Of a stretch of DNA of 13,161 nt, positions 1 through 6,803 are shown piece by piece (the first letter of the stretch is position 1; each line of letters begins with the position of its first letter). The notes below the pieces were generated by a model that searched no databases, was not told the DNA's origin, and saw nothing but the letters and a program-made list of their open reading frames with translations. A program made the translations under genes and the position numbers. This stretch comes from an uncultured Bacteroidales bacterium. GTDB lineage: Bacteria; Bacteroidota; Bacteroidia; Bacteroidales; UBA932. The stretch lies in NCBI GenBank assembly GCA_945983015.1, contig CAMFSN010000040.1, positions 1 through 13,161 on the forward strand. Direction: 5' to 3'.

Positions 1-15
1 CGCTGCCGCTTTTCG

Positions 16-53
16 GATGCCCGATTGTGAAAAACAGTCGGGCATCTTTTTTT
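16..53 (+). terminator. Rho-independent terminator of an off-window + strand gene
   Basis: A 13-bp stem (16-28 paired with 34-46, one T-G wobble at 25/37) encloses a GAAAA loop and is followed by seven T residues (47-53) on the + strand. This is a classic intrinsic terminator for transcription entering from the left edge. Only about 15 bases of the upstream gene region are visible, too few to identify a product. The T tract overlaps the stop codon (54-52) of the convergent minus-strand lipoprotein gene. On the minus strand the hairpin is not followed by a T tract, so it is not an obvious terminator in that direction. Confidence 0.82.
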
Positions 54-897
54 ATCTTATGTCCAGATCTAGTATCACCAGAGAATTCCGCTCCAGAGGA
101 TACAGGCTCCAGGATTTCTCATAAGTTCTACCCTCCTTTTCATATTCCATCACTAACTCAGTTCCTGGACTCAATTCAGTTTCCGGAATATCGTTCGGGT
201 AAGTGTATAGCTTCATATCTGGGTACAAGCTGTATATCCCTATATCCTGAGATAAAAATTCCCTTTCTGTATCGTAATACTCTCCGCTGCTTGAATAATT
301 CGTCGGCGAAAAAGGTCTCGCCCTAGGGTAGGCGTTTCTGATATATATCCTCGGGTTTTCCAACAGGCTGTAATCTGTGGATAAATTACTTACGCTTCTA
401 ATTCTTATCTCAGAACTAAGTGCCCTTATTTCCACTATTACTGTGTCTTTATAATCCCCTGATATATCCAGGACTCCTGACATAAAAGGATATCCTTTTC
501 TTTCATCCCTGATATCCATAATCAGGTCCTTGAAGATGTCGTGATGCCTAAGCGCCTGCTCGTTATACTCTCCGAAGCCGTTAGCCAGGGCGTATAGCTT
601 CTGTACTTCTAATCCCTTTTCTATTTTTATCTCCAGAGGCTCTTCTCTGGTGCTTGTAAAGTGCCCTATCAGGCGCTCTTGGTAGAGAAAGTAGTCCACC
701 CTTCCAATCTTGTATTCAAAGGGGCATACGGGCTTTATTTTAAGCCAAAGGCTCACACTGTCCCCTGTGGTCTCAGGAGGATTCAGCTCTTCCTTTTCTG
801 CAGGGAGAGTATCTTTCTCCTGCTCCTGTATAAAAACACAGGCTCCTGGTAATAATACCAGGAGCGCTGCAAAGATAAATCTCTTTGAAGCTTTCAT
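52..897 (-). CDS. Putative fimbrillin-like (FimA/Mfa2-type) lipoprotein
   Basis: The product is 281 aa, probably exported and lipid-anchored. The N-terminus has a basic segment (KASKR), a hydrophobic core (residues 7-16) and a cysteine at 20 in LPGAC; proline at -3 makes the lipobox imperfect. The rest is beta-rich. It carries landmarks common in Bacteroidales fimbrillins and their anchor proteins: an early strand ending DYFLY (68-72), LYALANG (101-107), PFMSG (137-141), a strand pair around 158-171, and a C-terminal YPLERN followed by alternating hydrophobic residues (266-280). Assignment to the FimA/Mfa2 superfamily is by pattern only; pilin tip, anchor or other surface roles remain open. 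It lies 26 bp downstream of nqrF on the same strand and is probably the last gene of that transcript. I chose the ATG at 897. A TTG at 915 in frame would add six residues; a GGAGG inside the last nqrF codons sits 12 nt upstream of that TTG, so it cannot be excluded. Confidence 0.6.
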   Translation of the reverse strand: MKASKRFIFAALLVLLPGACVFIQEQEKDTLPAEKEELNPPETTGDSVSLWLKIKPVCPFEYKIGRVDYFLYQERLIGHFTSTREEPLEIKIEKGLEVQKLYALANGFGEYNEQALRHHDIFKDLIMDIRDERKGYPFMSGVLDISGDYKDTVIVEIRALSSEIRIRSVSNLSTDYSLLENPRIYIRNAYPRARPFSPTNYSSSGEYYDTEREFLSQDIGIYSLYPDMKLYTYPNDIPETELSPGTELVMEYEKEGRTYEKSWSLYPLERNSLVILDLDIR

Positions 898-923
898 AGT
901 AAGTCTGGTTTTCAATATAAATT

Positions 924-2198
924 TTAACCTCCGAAATTGTCGTAGAGGATATTCTCAGGAGCTACTCCCAGGCTGTCAAGCAGTTTGTTGACTGCGCCTA
1001 CCATCATAGGAGGACCGCACATGAAGTACTTGATGTCTTCTGGTGACTCGTGGTCCTTAAGGTAGGTTTCATACATTACATTGTGAACGAAACCTGCGGT
1101 ATAAGGAACTCCTGCTGCATCTGCTGCAGGGTCCGGACGGTCCAGGGCCAGGTGGAACTTGAAGTTAGGGAATTCTCTTTCGATCTCAGCGAAGTCTTCC
1201 AGATAGAAGGCCTCTACCAGAGCGCGGGCACCATAGAAGAAGTGTACCTTGCGACCGGTCTTCAGAGTCTTGAAGAGCTCCATAATATGAGAGCGGAGAG
1301 GTGCCATACCTGCACCACCACCTACGAAGATGTATTCGATATCCTCAGGGTCGTTCTTAGGTAGCAGGAACTCTCCGTAAGGGCCGCTGATAATCACCTT
1401 GTCACCAGGTTTACGGGTGAAGACATAGGATGAGGCTATACCAGGATTAACCGGCAGGAGCTTAGGTCCCTGCTCGCGAGGAACGCTGCGATCAAACGGA
1501 GGAGTAGCGATACGGACATTCAGTTTGATGATGCCCTTCTCTCCAGGATAAGAGGCCATGGAGTATGCACGGATGGTAGGAGTAGGGTTTACGCTCTCCA
1601 GATTGAAGAAACCGAACTTCTCCCAGTCTGCACGGTACTCAGGTTCTACCTCTATATCTTTGAAGTAGAGATGGTAAGCTGGAATATCAATCTGGATATA
1701 TTCTCCGGATTTGAATTCCAGATTCTCTCCTTCAGGAAGCTTAACTGTGAACTCTTTGATAAAGGTGGCCACGTTCTTGTTAGAGATAACCTCGCACTCG
1801 AGCTTCTTGACGCTAAGGGCGCTTTCTGCCACCTGGATTTTAAGGTTGTCCTTAACCTTGACCTGACAGCCAAGTCTCCAGCCATCCTTAATCTGCTTGC
1901 GGTTAAAGAAGCCTTTTTCGGTAGGGAGAATCTCTCCACCGCCGTCCAGAACCTGAACCTTGCACTGACCGCAGTTAGCTTTTCCTCCACAGGCGGAAGG
2001 AAGGAAGATCTGATTGTCTGCCAATGTCCCCATCAGATTTCCACCCGGGGTGACATTGAGAGTCTTTTTACCGTTGTTAATATCTATGCTGATAGTGCCC
2101 TTAGGGGTGATGGCTGCCTTCACTATGAGAAGAATTGCCACCAGAACCAGGATGACTACTACCATCAGAATCATTGCTGATATTAAAGTATTGCTCAT
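924..2198 (-). CDS. nqrF: Na+-translocating NADH:quinone reductase subunit F
   Basis: NqrF is the NADH dehydrogenase subunit of the Na+-NQR pump. It oxidises NADH at the cytoplasmic face and passes electrons through FAD and a 2Fe-2S cluster to the membrane subunits. At 424 aa it has the usual length. One N-terminal membrane helix spans about residues 5-28. A plant-type ferredoxin domain follows, with cluster ligands C70, C76, C79 and C111, the same numbers as in Vibrio cholerae NqrF. The FAD-binding RAYS motif is at 210-213, the nucleotide-binding GGGAGMAPLRS at 293-303, and CGPPMM with conserved C394 at 394-399. The protein ends in the family-typical DNFGG. A strong AGGAGG stands 9 nt before the ATG, and the gap to nqrE is 19 bp. 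RnfC/RnfB-type alternatives are ruled out by the ferredoxin plus FNR domain order. Confidence 0.98.
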   Translation of the reverse strand: MSNTLISAMILMVVVILVLVAILLIVKAAITPKGTISIDINNGKKTLNVTPGGNLMGTLADNQIFLPSACGGKANCGQCKVQVLDGGGEILPTEKGFFNRKQIKDGWRLGCQVKVKDNLKIQVAESALSVKKLECEVISNKNVATFIKEFTVKLPEGENLEFKSGEYIQIDIPAYHLYFKDIEVEPEYRADWEKFGFFNLESVNPTPTIRAYSMASYPGEKGIIKLNVRIATPPFDRSVPREQGPKLLPVNPGIASSYVFTRKPGDKVIISGPYGEFLLPKNDPEDIEYIFVGGGAGMAPLRSHIMELFKTLKTGRKVHFFYGARALVEAFYLEDFAEIEREFPNFKFHLALDRPDPAADAAGVPYTAGFVHNVMYETYLKDHESPEDIKYFMCGPPMMVGAVNKLLDSLGVAPENILYDNFGG

Positions 2199-2207
2199 AA
2201 TAATCGT

Positions 2208-2213
2208 CCTCCT
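2208..2213 (-). promoter_or_regulatory. Shine-Dalgarno AGGAGG of nqrF
   Basis: A perfect AGGAGG lies in the nqrE-nqrF gap, 9 nt upstream of the nqrF ATG, and fixes the start at 2198. Such sites are uncommon in Bacteroidota, where most genes have A/T-rich leaders without a Shine-Dalgarno sequence. Confidence 0.8.
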
Positions 2214-2217
2214 CTCT

Positions 2218-2832
2218 TTAGATAGTGATACCCATAAAGGCCATGAAACCTATACCCATAAGACCTACTGTAATGAAGGTGATGCCGGTGCCTTTGAGAC
2301 CGGCAGGGACATTGCTGTAGGAGAGCTTCTCGCGTATGGCGGCCAGAGCCACGATGGCCAGGTACCAGCCGATACCGCTACCCAGGGCATACACTGCACT
2401 TTCACCGACATTGGCAAAGTCTCTCTGTTGCATGAAGAGAGCACCACCGAGGATGGCACAGTTCACTGCAATCAGAGGCAGGAAGATACCCAGTGAGGAG
2501 TAGAGGGAAGGAAGGAATTTCTCCACAATCATCTCCACTACCTGAACTATGGCGGCGATTACCGCGATAAAGAGAATGAAACTCAGGAAGCTGAGATCCA
2601 CCTCCGCGAACTTAGGCCCCAGCCAGCTCAAAGCACCTGGCTTGAGGACATATTCGTTCAAAAGATAGTTCAGCGGAAGGGTGATGAGAAGCACGAAGAT
2701 AACCGCGATTCCCAGACCATTCGCTGTTTTGACATTCTTTGATACTGCCAGGTATGAACACATACCGAGGAAGTATGCAAATATCATATTGTCAACGAAA
2801 ATTGACTTTACGAATAAACTTAAAAGATCCAT
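2218..2832 (-). CDS. nqrE: Na+-translocating NADH:quinone reductase subunit E
   Basis: NqrE is an integral membrane subunit of Na+-NQR, homologous to NqrD and to RnfA. It has 204 aa and about six hydrophobic helices. Together with NqrD it supplies cysteines for the Fe-S centre buried in the membrane. Here these are C25 in LGMCSYLAV and C124 in VNCAILGG, the expected inverted-repeat half motifs. The position in the operon between nqrD and nqrF separates it from RnfA. The gap to nqrD is 22 bp. The leader has only AGGA 3 nt before the ATG, so its ribosome binding site is weak compared with those of nqrC, nqrD and nqrF; translation may depend on coupling to nqrD. Confidence 0.97.
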   Translation of the reverse strand: MDLLSLFVKSIFVDNMIFAYFLGMCSYLAVSKNVKTANGLGIAVIFVLLITLPLNYLLNEYVLKPGALSWLGPKFAEVDLSFLSFILFIAVIAAIVQVVEMIVEKFLPSLYSSLGIFLPLIAVNCAILGGALFMQQRDFANVGESAVYALGSGIGWYLAIVALAAIREKLSYSNVPAGLKGTGITFITVGLMGIGFMAFMGITI

Positions 2833-2854
2833 AATTCCTAGAATGTGTTAAAGA

Positions 2855-3460
2855 TTATTTTTCCTGGAGTGTCTTGTCTATGCTTCTCTGAACCCAAACC
2901 ACACAGCCCAGAAGGATCAGGGCCATAGGAGGCAGAATCATAAGTCCGTTGTTAGTATAACCTATGGCTGAAAGCACAGGAATTCCGAAGAGAGTACCGC
3001 TTCCCAGCAATTCGCGGAAGAAAGCTACTATGATAAGGATCAGACCGTAGCCCAGACCATTGGCCAGACCGTCCAGGAAGGAAGGGATAGGCTTGTTGCC
3101 CAGGGCGAAGGCCTCGATACGACCCATTACTATACAGTTTGTAATGATAAGTCCGATATATACGGAGAGCTGCTTGGACACTGCGAAGGCGAAGGCCTTA
3201 AGCACCTGATCCACGAGAATCACCATCAGAGCCACCACCACGAGTTGTACGATGATACGCACTCGGTTAGGAATGGTCTTGCGGATAATGGAGCAGATAA
3301 GACTGCTGACTGCGGTTACTATGGTTACAGAAAGTGCCATTACGCAGGCGCCCTTGAGCTCTACGGTAACTGCAAGTGAAGAGCAGATACCCAGAATCAG
3401 CACCGTGATAGGGTTGCCTTTGAAAATCGGGTTAAGGACTGTTTCTTTAAGTTTGCTCAT
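2855..3460 (-). CDS. nqrD: Na+-translocating NADH:quinone reductase subunit D
   Basis: NqrD is the second small polytopic subunit, 201 aa with about six membrane helices, homologous to RnfE. The Fe-S cysteine motifs are present: C26 in LGICSSLAV and C109 in ITNCIVMGRIEAFA, matching C29 and C112 of V. cholerae NqrD. The conserved stretches KQLSVYIGLIITNC and FFRELLGSGTLFG are family hallmarks. It starts only 2 bp after the nqrC stop, and its ribosome binding site lies inside the last codons of nqrC, so the two genes are very probably translationally coupled. Confidence 0.97.
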   Translation of the reverse strand: MSKLKETVLNPIFKGNPITVLILGICSSLAVTVELKGACVMALSVTIVTAVSSLICSIIRKTIPNRVRIIVQLVVVALMVILVDQVLKAFAFAVSKQLSVYIGLIITNCIVMGRIEAFALGNKPIPSFLDGLANGLGYGLILIIVAFFRELLGSGTLFGIPVLSAIGYTNNGLMILPPMALILLGCVVWVQRSIDKTLQEK

Positions 3461-3462
3461 AA

Positions 3463-4191
3463 CTATTCCTCCTCTGCTGCTTTAATGTAATTCTTGAATG
3501 CACCTACCCAGTCGTTGATGGCTGCGTCCAGACCTTTGCTGGTCATCGTAGCTCCAGTGATGGCGTCGATGGCATTCGACCTGCCTGCTGGAGCTCCGCC
3601 TTTCACGATCTCAAAGCTATGATTGGATGCCAAGTCCAATTCCTTGCCTTCGAAAGATGCCCTGAATGCAGGATCGTCCTTGATCTTTCCACCCAGACCC
3701 GGAGTCTCGGAAGCGTGGTCGAAGTATGCTCCCACGATGTGGGTCAAGCTCTTGTCCACTGCGATATAGCCCCAGATAGGTCCCCAAAGTCCTGCTCCAT
3801 ATACCGGGAAGACGTGGGTTCCGTTCTTGAAGATGTAAACCGGAATCTCGTAAGAGCCGTCGGCGAATTTGTAGTTCTGGGCTTTCAGATCCGAGGTGCT
3901 GTAAACCTCATCCTGTCCCAGACGTTTAACTTCCTTACCTTCAGCGTTTACTAGAGCAGAATGGTCGAGCTCTGTCTTGAAGGTCTCGATAATCTGCTGG
4001 TTGCTCTGCTGGGCGAGGCTCTCTTTGTCGGAGAATTTGGCTGCAGTCAGAATCTGACTGATGGTCTCGGCCTTTTCATTAGCCTGCTGCATAGGCTTCA
4101 GGCTCTGGGAAACAAAGGCCAGAATAGCGGCTACAAGTACACAGATTACTGTGGTGTAGATCACTGTATATACGTTATTGTTTGTATTCAT
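3463..4191 (-). CDS. nqrC: Na+-translocating NADH:quinone reductase subunit C (covalent FMN)
   Basis: NqrC is a single-span subunit with a large periplasmic FMN domain that relays electrons within the pump. It has 242 aa, slightly shorter than the roughly 257 aa of Vibrio. The membrane helix is at about residues 8-28. The C-terminal flavinylation motif reads DAITGATMTS (209-218) and fits the known Dxx[ST]GAT consensus, which places the phosphoester-linked FMN on T215. The transferase ApbE that attaches it is not encoded in this window. The reading frame ends in three Glu codons, GAG GAG GAA, that double as the nqrD ribosome binding site. The nqrC site itself overlaps the nqrB stop codon. Confidence 0.97.
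   Translation of the reverse strand: MNTNNNVYTVIYTTVICVLVAAILAFVSQSLKPMQQANEKAETISQILTAAKFSDKESLAQQSNQQIIETFKTELDHSALVNAEGKEVKRLGQDEVYSTSDLKAQNYKFADGSYEIPVYIFKNGTHVFPVYGAGLWGPIWGYIAVDKSLTHIVGAYFDHASETPGLGGKIKDDPAFRASFEGKELDLASNHSFEIVKGGAPAGRSNAIDAITGATMTSKGLDAAINDWVGAFKNYIKAAEEE
3468..3473 (-). promoter_or_regulatory. Shine-Dalgarno AGGAGG of nqrD, inside nqrC
   Basis: AGGAGG is formed by the closing Glu codons of nqrC and lies 7 nt before the nqrD ATG at 3460. The same bases encode the acidic C-terminus of NqrC and place nqrD translation under coupling to nqrC. Confidence 0.8.
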
Positions 4192-4200
4192 ATTCCCTGG

Positions 4201-4206
4201 CCTCCT
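4201..4206 (-). promoter_or_regulatory. Shine-Dalgarno AGGAGG of nqrC, overlapping the nqrB stop
   Basis: The sequence TAGGAGG joins the nqrB stop codon TAG (4207-4205) to an AGGAGG centred 9 nt before the nqrC ATG at 4191. Ribosomes ending nqrB therefore uncover or hold the nqrC initiation site. Confidence 0.8.
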
Positions 4207-5338
4207 ATAAAGTTGCGATTTTTTTGTTCTTTGCCTTGATATGCAGGTTTACGACTATATGGTCGATAAGCGGTGCGAAGATATTTCCCAGGAAGATGGC
4301 GAGCATCATACCTTCGGCATAACCAGGGTTATACAGACGGATGATGATACAGATGGCACCTACCAGGAAACCGTAGATCCACTTGCCTGGCTCTGTCTGA
4401 GCTGAGGTCACAGGATCGGTAGCCATAAAGACAGTACCGAAGGCGAAGCCTCCCATTACCAGATGATACCAGAAAGGCACGTCGGAAAGTCCGGCGAGGT
4501 TAGCGATGCCGCCTACTACGACTGCACCGGCCACTGAACTGAGCATAATCTTCCAACTGGCTACTCCTGTCCAGATAAGGATGAAGGCACCCAGCAGGAT
4601 GGCTATCACTGAAGTCTCACCGACTGAACCTGGAACGCCGCCCCAGAACATGGTCCAGAAATCTGGAGTGTACTGGATATGGGCATTGGTCAGGGCATCC
4701 ATTCCATTAGCTGCAAGGGCCAGTGGGGTAGCACCGCTGTAGCAGTCCACCAGATTCTCGCTTGCCCCAGCGATCCAGCAGTTCTCACCTGACATATGGT
4801 TAGGATAAGAGAAGAAGAGGAATGCGCGGGTAAGGATGGCAGGGTTGATGATGTTCATACCTGTACCTCCGAACACCTCTTTGCCGAAGATGACTGCAAA
4901 GGCCACGGCCACTGCCAGCATCCACAGAGGAACATCTACAGGAACGATGAGAGGGATGAAGAAACCTGAAACCAGATAACCTTCGTTAACTTCCTCGCCT
5001 CGAATCTGGGCTGAAGCGAACTCTATGGCCAGACCTACTATGTAGGATACCAGGTAGAGAGGAAGAACTTTGAGGAAACCATACCAGAATTCCTGAAGTA
5101 TGTTCCAGGAGATGCCGGTGGCGAGAGAATACTGATAGCCCACATTCCACATACCGAAGAGGGCAGCTGGAGCTGCGGCTATCACAGCGATGATCATAAT
5201 ACGCTTGAGATCCACGGCGTCACGGATGTGGGCGCCTTTGCGGGCAACTGTACCAGGGACGTGCAGGAATGTCTCAAAAGCGTCGATCGTAGAGTGCAAC
5301 CAATAAAGTTTGCCGCCTTTTTCAAAAATCTTATTCAT
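4205..5338 (-). CDS. nqrB: Na+-translocating NADH:quinone reductase subunit B (covalent FMN)
   Basis: NqrB is the large membrane subunit of Na+-NQR and the main candidate for the Na+ path and the quinone site. It has 377 aa, somewhat shorter than the roughly 415 aa of Vibrio, with many hydrophobic helices spread from about residue 46 to 365. Family signatures are NEGYLVSGFFIPLIVPVD (118-135), KEVFGGTGMNIINPAILTRA (153-172) and the flavinylation motif DCYSGAT (198-204), which puts covalent FMN on T204. NqrB also binds riboflavin in characterised homologues; that site cannot be read from this sequence. The gene starts 4 bp after the nqrA stop with only a weak AAGAG leader. It is related to RnfD, but the operon order settles the identity. 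Confidence 0.97.
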   Translation of the reverse strand: MNKIFEKGGKLYWLHSTIDAFETFLHVPGTVARKGAHIRDAVDLKRIMIIAVIAAAPAALFGMWNVGYQYSLATGISWNILQEFWYGFLKVLPLYLVSYIVGLAIEFASAQIRGEEVNEGYLVSGFFIPLIVPVDVPLWMLAVAVAFAVIFGKEVFGGTGMNIINPAILTRAFLFFSYPNHMSGENCWIAGASENLVDCYSGATPLALAANGMDALTNAHIQYTPDFWTMFWGGVPGSVGETSVIAILLGAFILIWTGVASWKIMLSSVAGAVVVGGIANLAGLSDVPFWYHLVMGGFAFGTVFMATDPVTSAQTEPGKWIYGFLVGAICIIIRLYNPGYAEGMMLAIFLGNIFAPLIDHIVVNLHIKAKNKKIATL

Positions 5339-5342
5339 ACTC

Positions 5343-6716
5343 TTAAGCCATTTCTTTAAGCATCAGGTCTATGCCCTTTGCGATTATGTCTTGAATGTTA
5401 TTCTTCGAAGGATCGGTGTATTCACAGATGGCCAGATCTTCAGGAAGCACCTCGTAGATGCCGAACTGCTCCATCTTCTCTATGTCACCGGCCAGACAGG
5501 CCTTGGTAAGGTAGAGAGGATAGATGTCCATAGGCAGGTGCTTGGCATAATAGGAATCTGACATCACGAAGGCACGAGGACCGCCGTGCAGGTTCGTATC
5601 CATATCCAGCTTTTTCTTAGGAGTGAGCCAGCCCAGACACCAGTTGAAGTAGGTGTGGTCGGCGCTGTACTGATTAAATCTGAATGGACGAATCCAGCCG
5701 AGAAGTTCTTTCTCAGTACCTTCCTTGATGAGGGTGATGGTGTTGTCAAAGAAGCCCAGGTAGCCGTCTTTGCCCACATTTTTACCGCTCATCACATCTC
5801 CGCTTACGAAGCGAACATTCTCCTCGTTGGTGCTGTAGAAGGCCTTGAGGCAGTTCATAGGTGTGCCAGGAACAGTGCTGATATAAGCCGGCTCTATGGC
5901 CATAGGTCCGCTGACTGCCACTCTGCGGCGAAGGTCACAGACACCTTTGGAGAAGAGTTTGCCAATTGCTGCGCAACCCTGCAGTGAGATGGTCCAGACT
6001 ACGTCGCCCTTTCGTATAGGGCTGATGTGGCTGATCTGAACTCCTACGTTGCCTACTGGATACTTACCCCTGAAGAGGTGTTCGTGAATGCCTTTCAGTC
6101 TGGAAAGTGGAGATCCGGCGAAAGTCTTCTCCTCGAAGCTTACGTGTACTCCTCCTTCGCTGAGTTTGTTCAGGGCATTGATGCCGGTCTGGATGGCTGA
6201 CAGTTCCGTCTCGAAAGCGAATTCCGGATCTGCCGCATTCGGAGCCGAGCAGATGGCTGAGATAAAGATGGCTTTAGGGCAGGCCTTCGGGTCTGCGACT
6301 ACTCCATACGGACGCTGGATCAGGAAAGGCCAAAGCCCGCTTTCCAGCAGTGCGGTCTTAATCTCCTCAGCGCTGAGGTTCTCCGGCTGCCTTATCCCGA
6401 AATCAAGGGATTTCTGCTCTGTATCTGTTTGGATTAATACTGCGAGAAGCTTTCTCTTCTCACCCCTGACTATCTCTTTGACTGTGCCGCTAAGAGGAGA
6501 GGCCACGATGATGTCAGGATTTTTCTTGTCTGAAAGCACTGGTGAACCAGCGAGGACGGTATCTCCCTCCTTTACCAGGAGTCGTGGGAGGAATCCCTTG
6601 AAATCGCTCGGTTGAATGGCGATTACCTCACTTGTCACTGTCTTGCTCAGGCGTTTCTCTGCCACTCCGGAAATCGGAATGTTGAGACCCTTTTTCAAAA
6701 CGATGGTTTTGGACAT
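5343..6716 (-). CDS. nqrA: Na+-translocating NADH:quinone reductase subunit A
   Basis: NqrA is the peripheral, cytoplasmic subunit of Na+-NQR, implicated in quinone binding. It has no Fe-S ligands and no membrane helix. The 457 aa match the family length. A barrel-sandwich (biotinyl-lipoyl-like) region is visible at about 36-97 with SPLSGTVKEI at 73-82, followed by GLWPFLIQRPYG, the Nqr form of a segment shared with RnfC. It lacks the C-terminal ferredoxin domain of RnfC, which rules that out. The ending, with EDLAICEYTDPSKNN, is the usual closing block. It is the first gene of the operon. No Shine-Dalgarno sequence precedes the ATG; the leader is A-rich, as is normal for Bacteroidota. A promoter-like element lies 39 nt upstream. 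Confidence 0.97.
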   Translation of the reverse strand: MSKTIVLKKGLNIPISGVAEKRLSKTVTSEVIAIQPSDFKGFLPRLLVKEGDTVLAGSPVLSDKKNPDIIVASPLSGTVKEIVRGEKRKLLAVLIQTDTEQKSLDFGIRQPENLSAEEIKTALLESGLWPFLIQRPYGVVADPKACPKAIFISAICSAPNAADPEFAFETELSAIQTGINALNKLSEGGVHVSFEEKTFAGSPLSRLKGIHEHLFRGKYPVGNVGVQISHISPIRKGDVVWTISLQGCAAIGKLFSKGVCDLRRRVAVSGPMAIEPAYISTVPGTPMNCLKAFYSTNEENVRFVSGDVMSGKNVGKDGYLGFFDNTITLIKEGTEKELLGWIRPFRFNQYSADHTYFNWCLGWLTPKKKLDMDTNLHGGPRAFVMSDSYYAKHLPMDIYPLYLTKACLAGDIEKMEQFGIYEVLPEDLAICEYTDPSKNNIQDIIAKGIDLMLKEMA

Positions 6717-6803
6717 TTTATTTAAGGTTTTATATACGATTCTTCAAATCGCCTGCGAAGATAGTAAATTTTTGCTTAATTTCGTAGCCTTTACAGAAGA
6801 GAT
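6717..6803. promoter_or_regulatory. Divergent promoter region between nqrA and uvrD
   Basis: This 87-bp A/T-rich stretch is the only sizeable gap in the window and must hold the start signals for both units. Near matches to the Bacteroidota -7 element TAnnTTTG are TATCTTCG on the minus strand (6763-6756, 39 nt before nqrA) and TAATTTCG on the + strand (6777-6784, 19 nt before the helicase ATG). Each has C for the third T. No convincing -33 TTTG was found for either. A short inverted repeat (6737-6741 with 6747-6751, 5-nt loop) sits in the nqrA leader and is too short to interpret. Confidence 0.45.

Noticed and set aside
16..46. Hairpin as a bidirectional terminator
   Set aside because: On the minus strand the stem is followed by CGAAAAGCGG and not by a T tract.
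898..915. TTG at 915 as start of the lipoprotein gene
   Set aside because: An in-frame ATG at 897 gives a shorter, more typical signal peptide. The TTG is kept only as an alternative because of a GGAGG 12 nt upstream.
924..6716. Rnf complex instead of Na+-NQR
   Set aside because: The order A-B-C-D-E-F, the NqrF ferredoxin-plus-FNR architecture and the absence of RnfB and of RnfC-type ferredoxin domains identify Nqr.
6737..6751. Inverted repeat CGATT/AATCG upstream of nqrA as an operator or riboswitch
   Set aside because: Five base pairs with a 5-nt loop in an A/T-rich leader is expected by chance, and no larger fold is visible.
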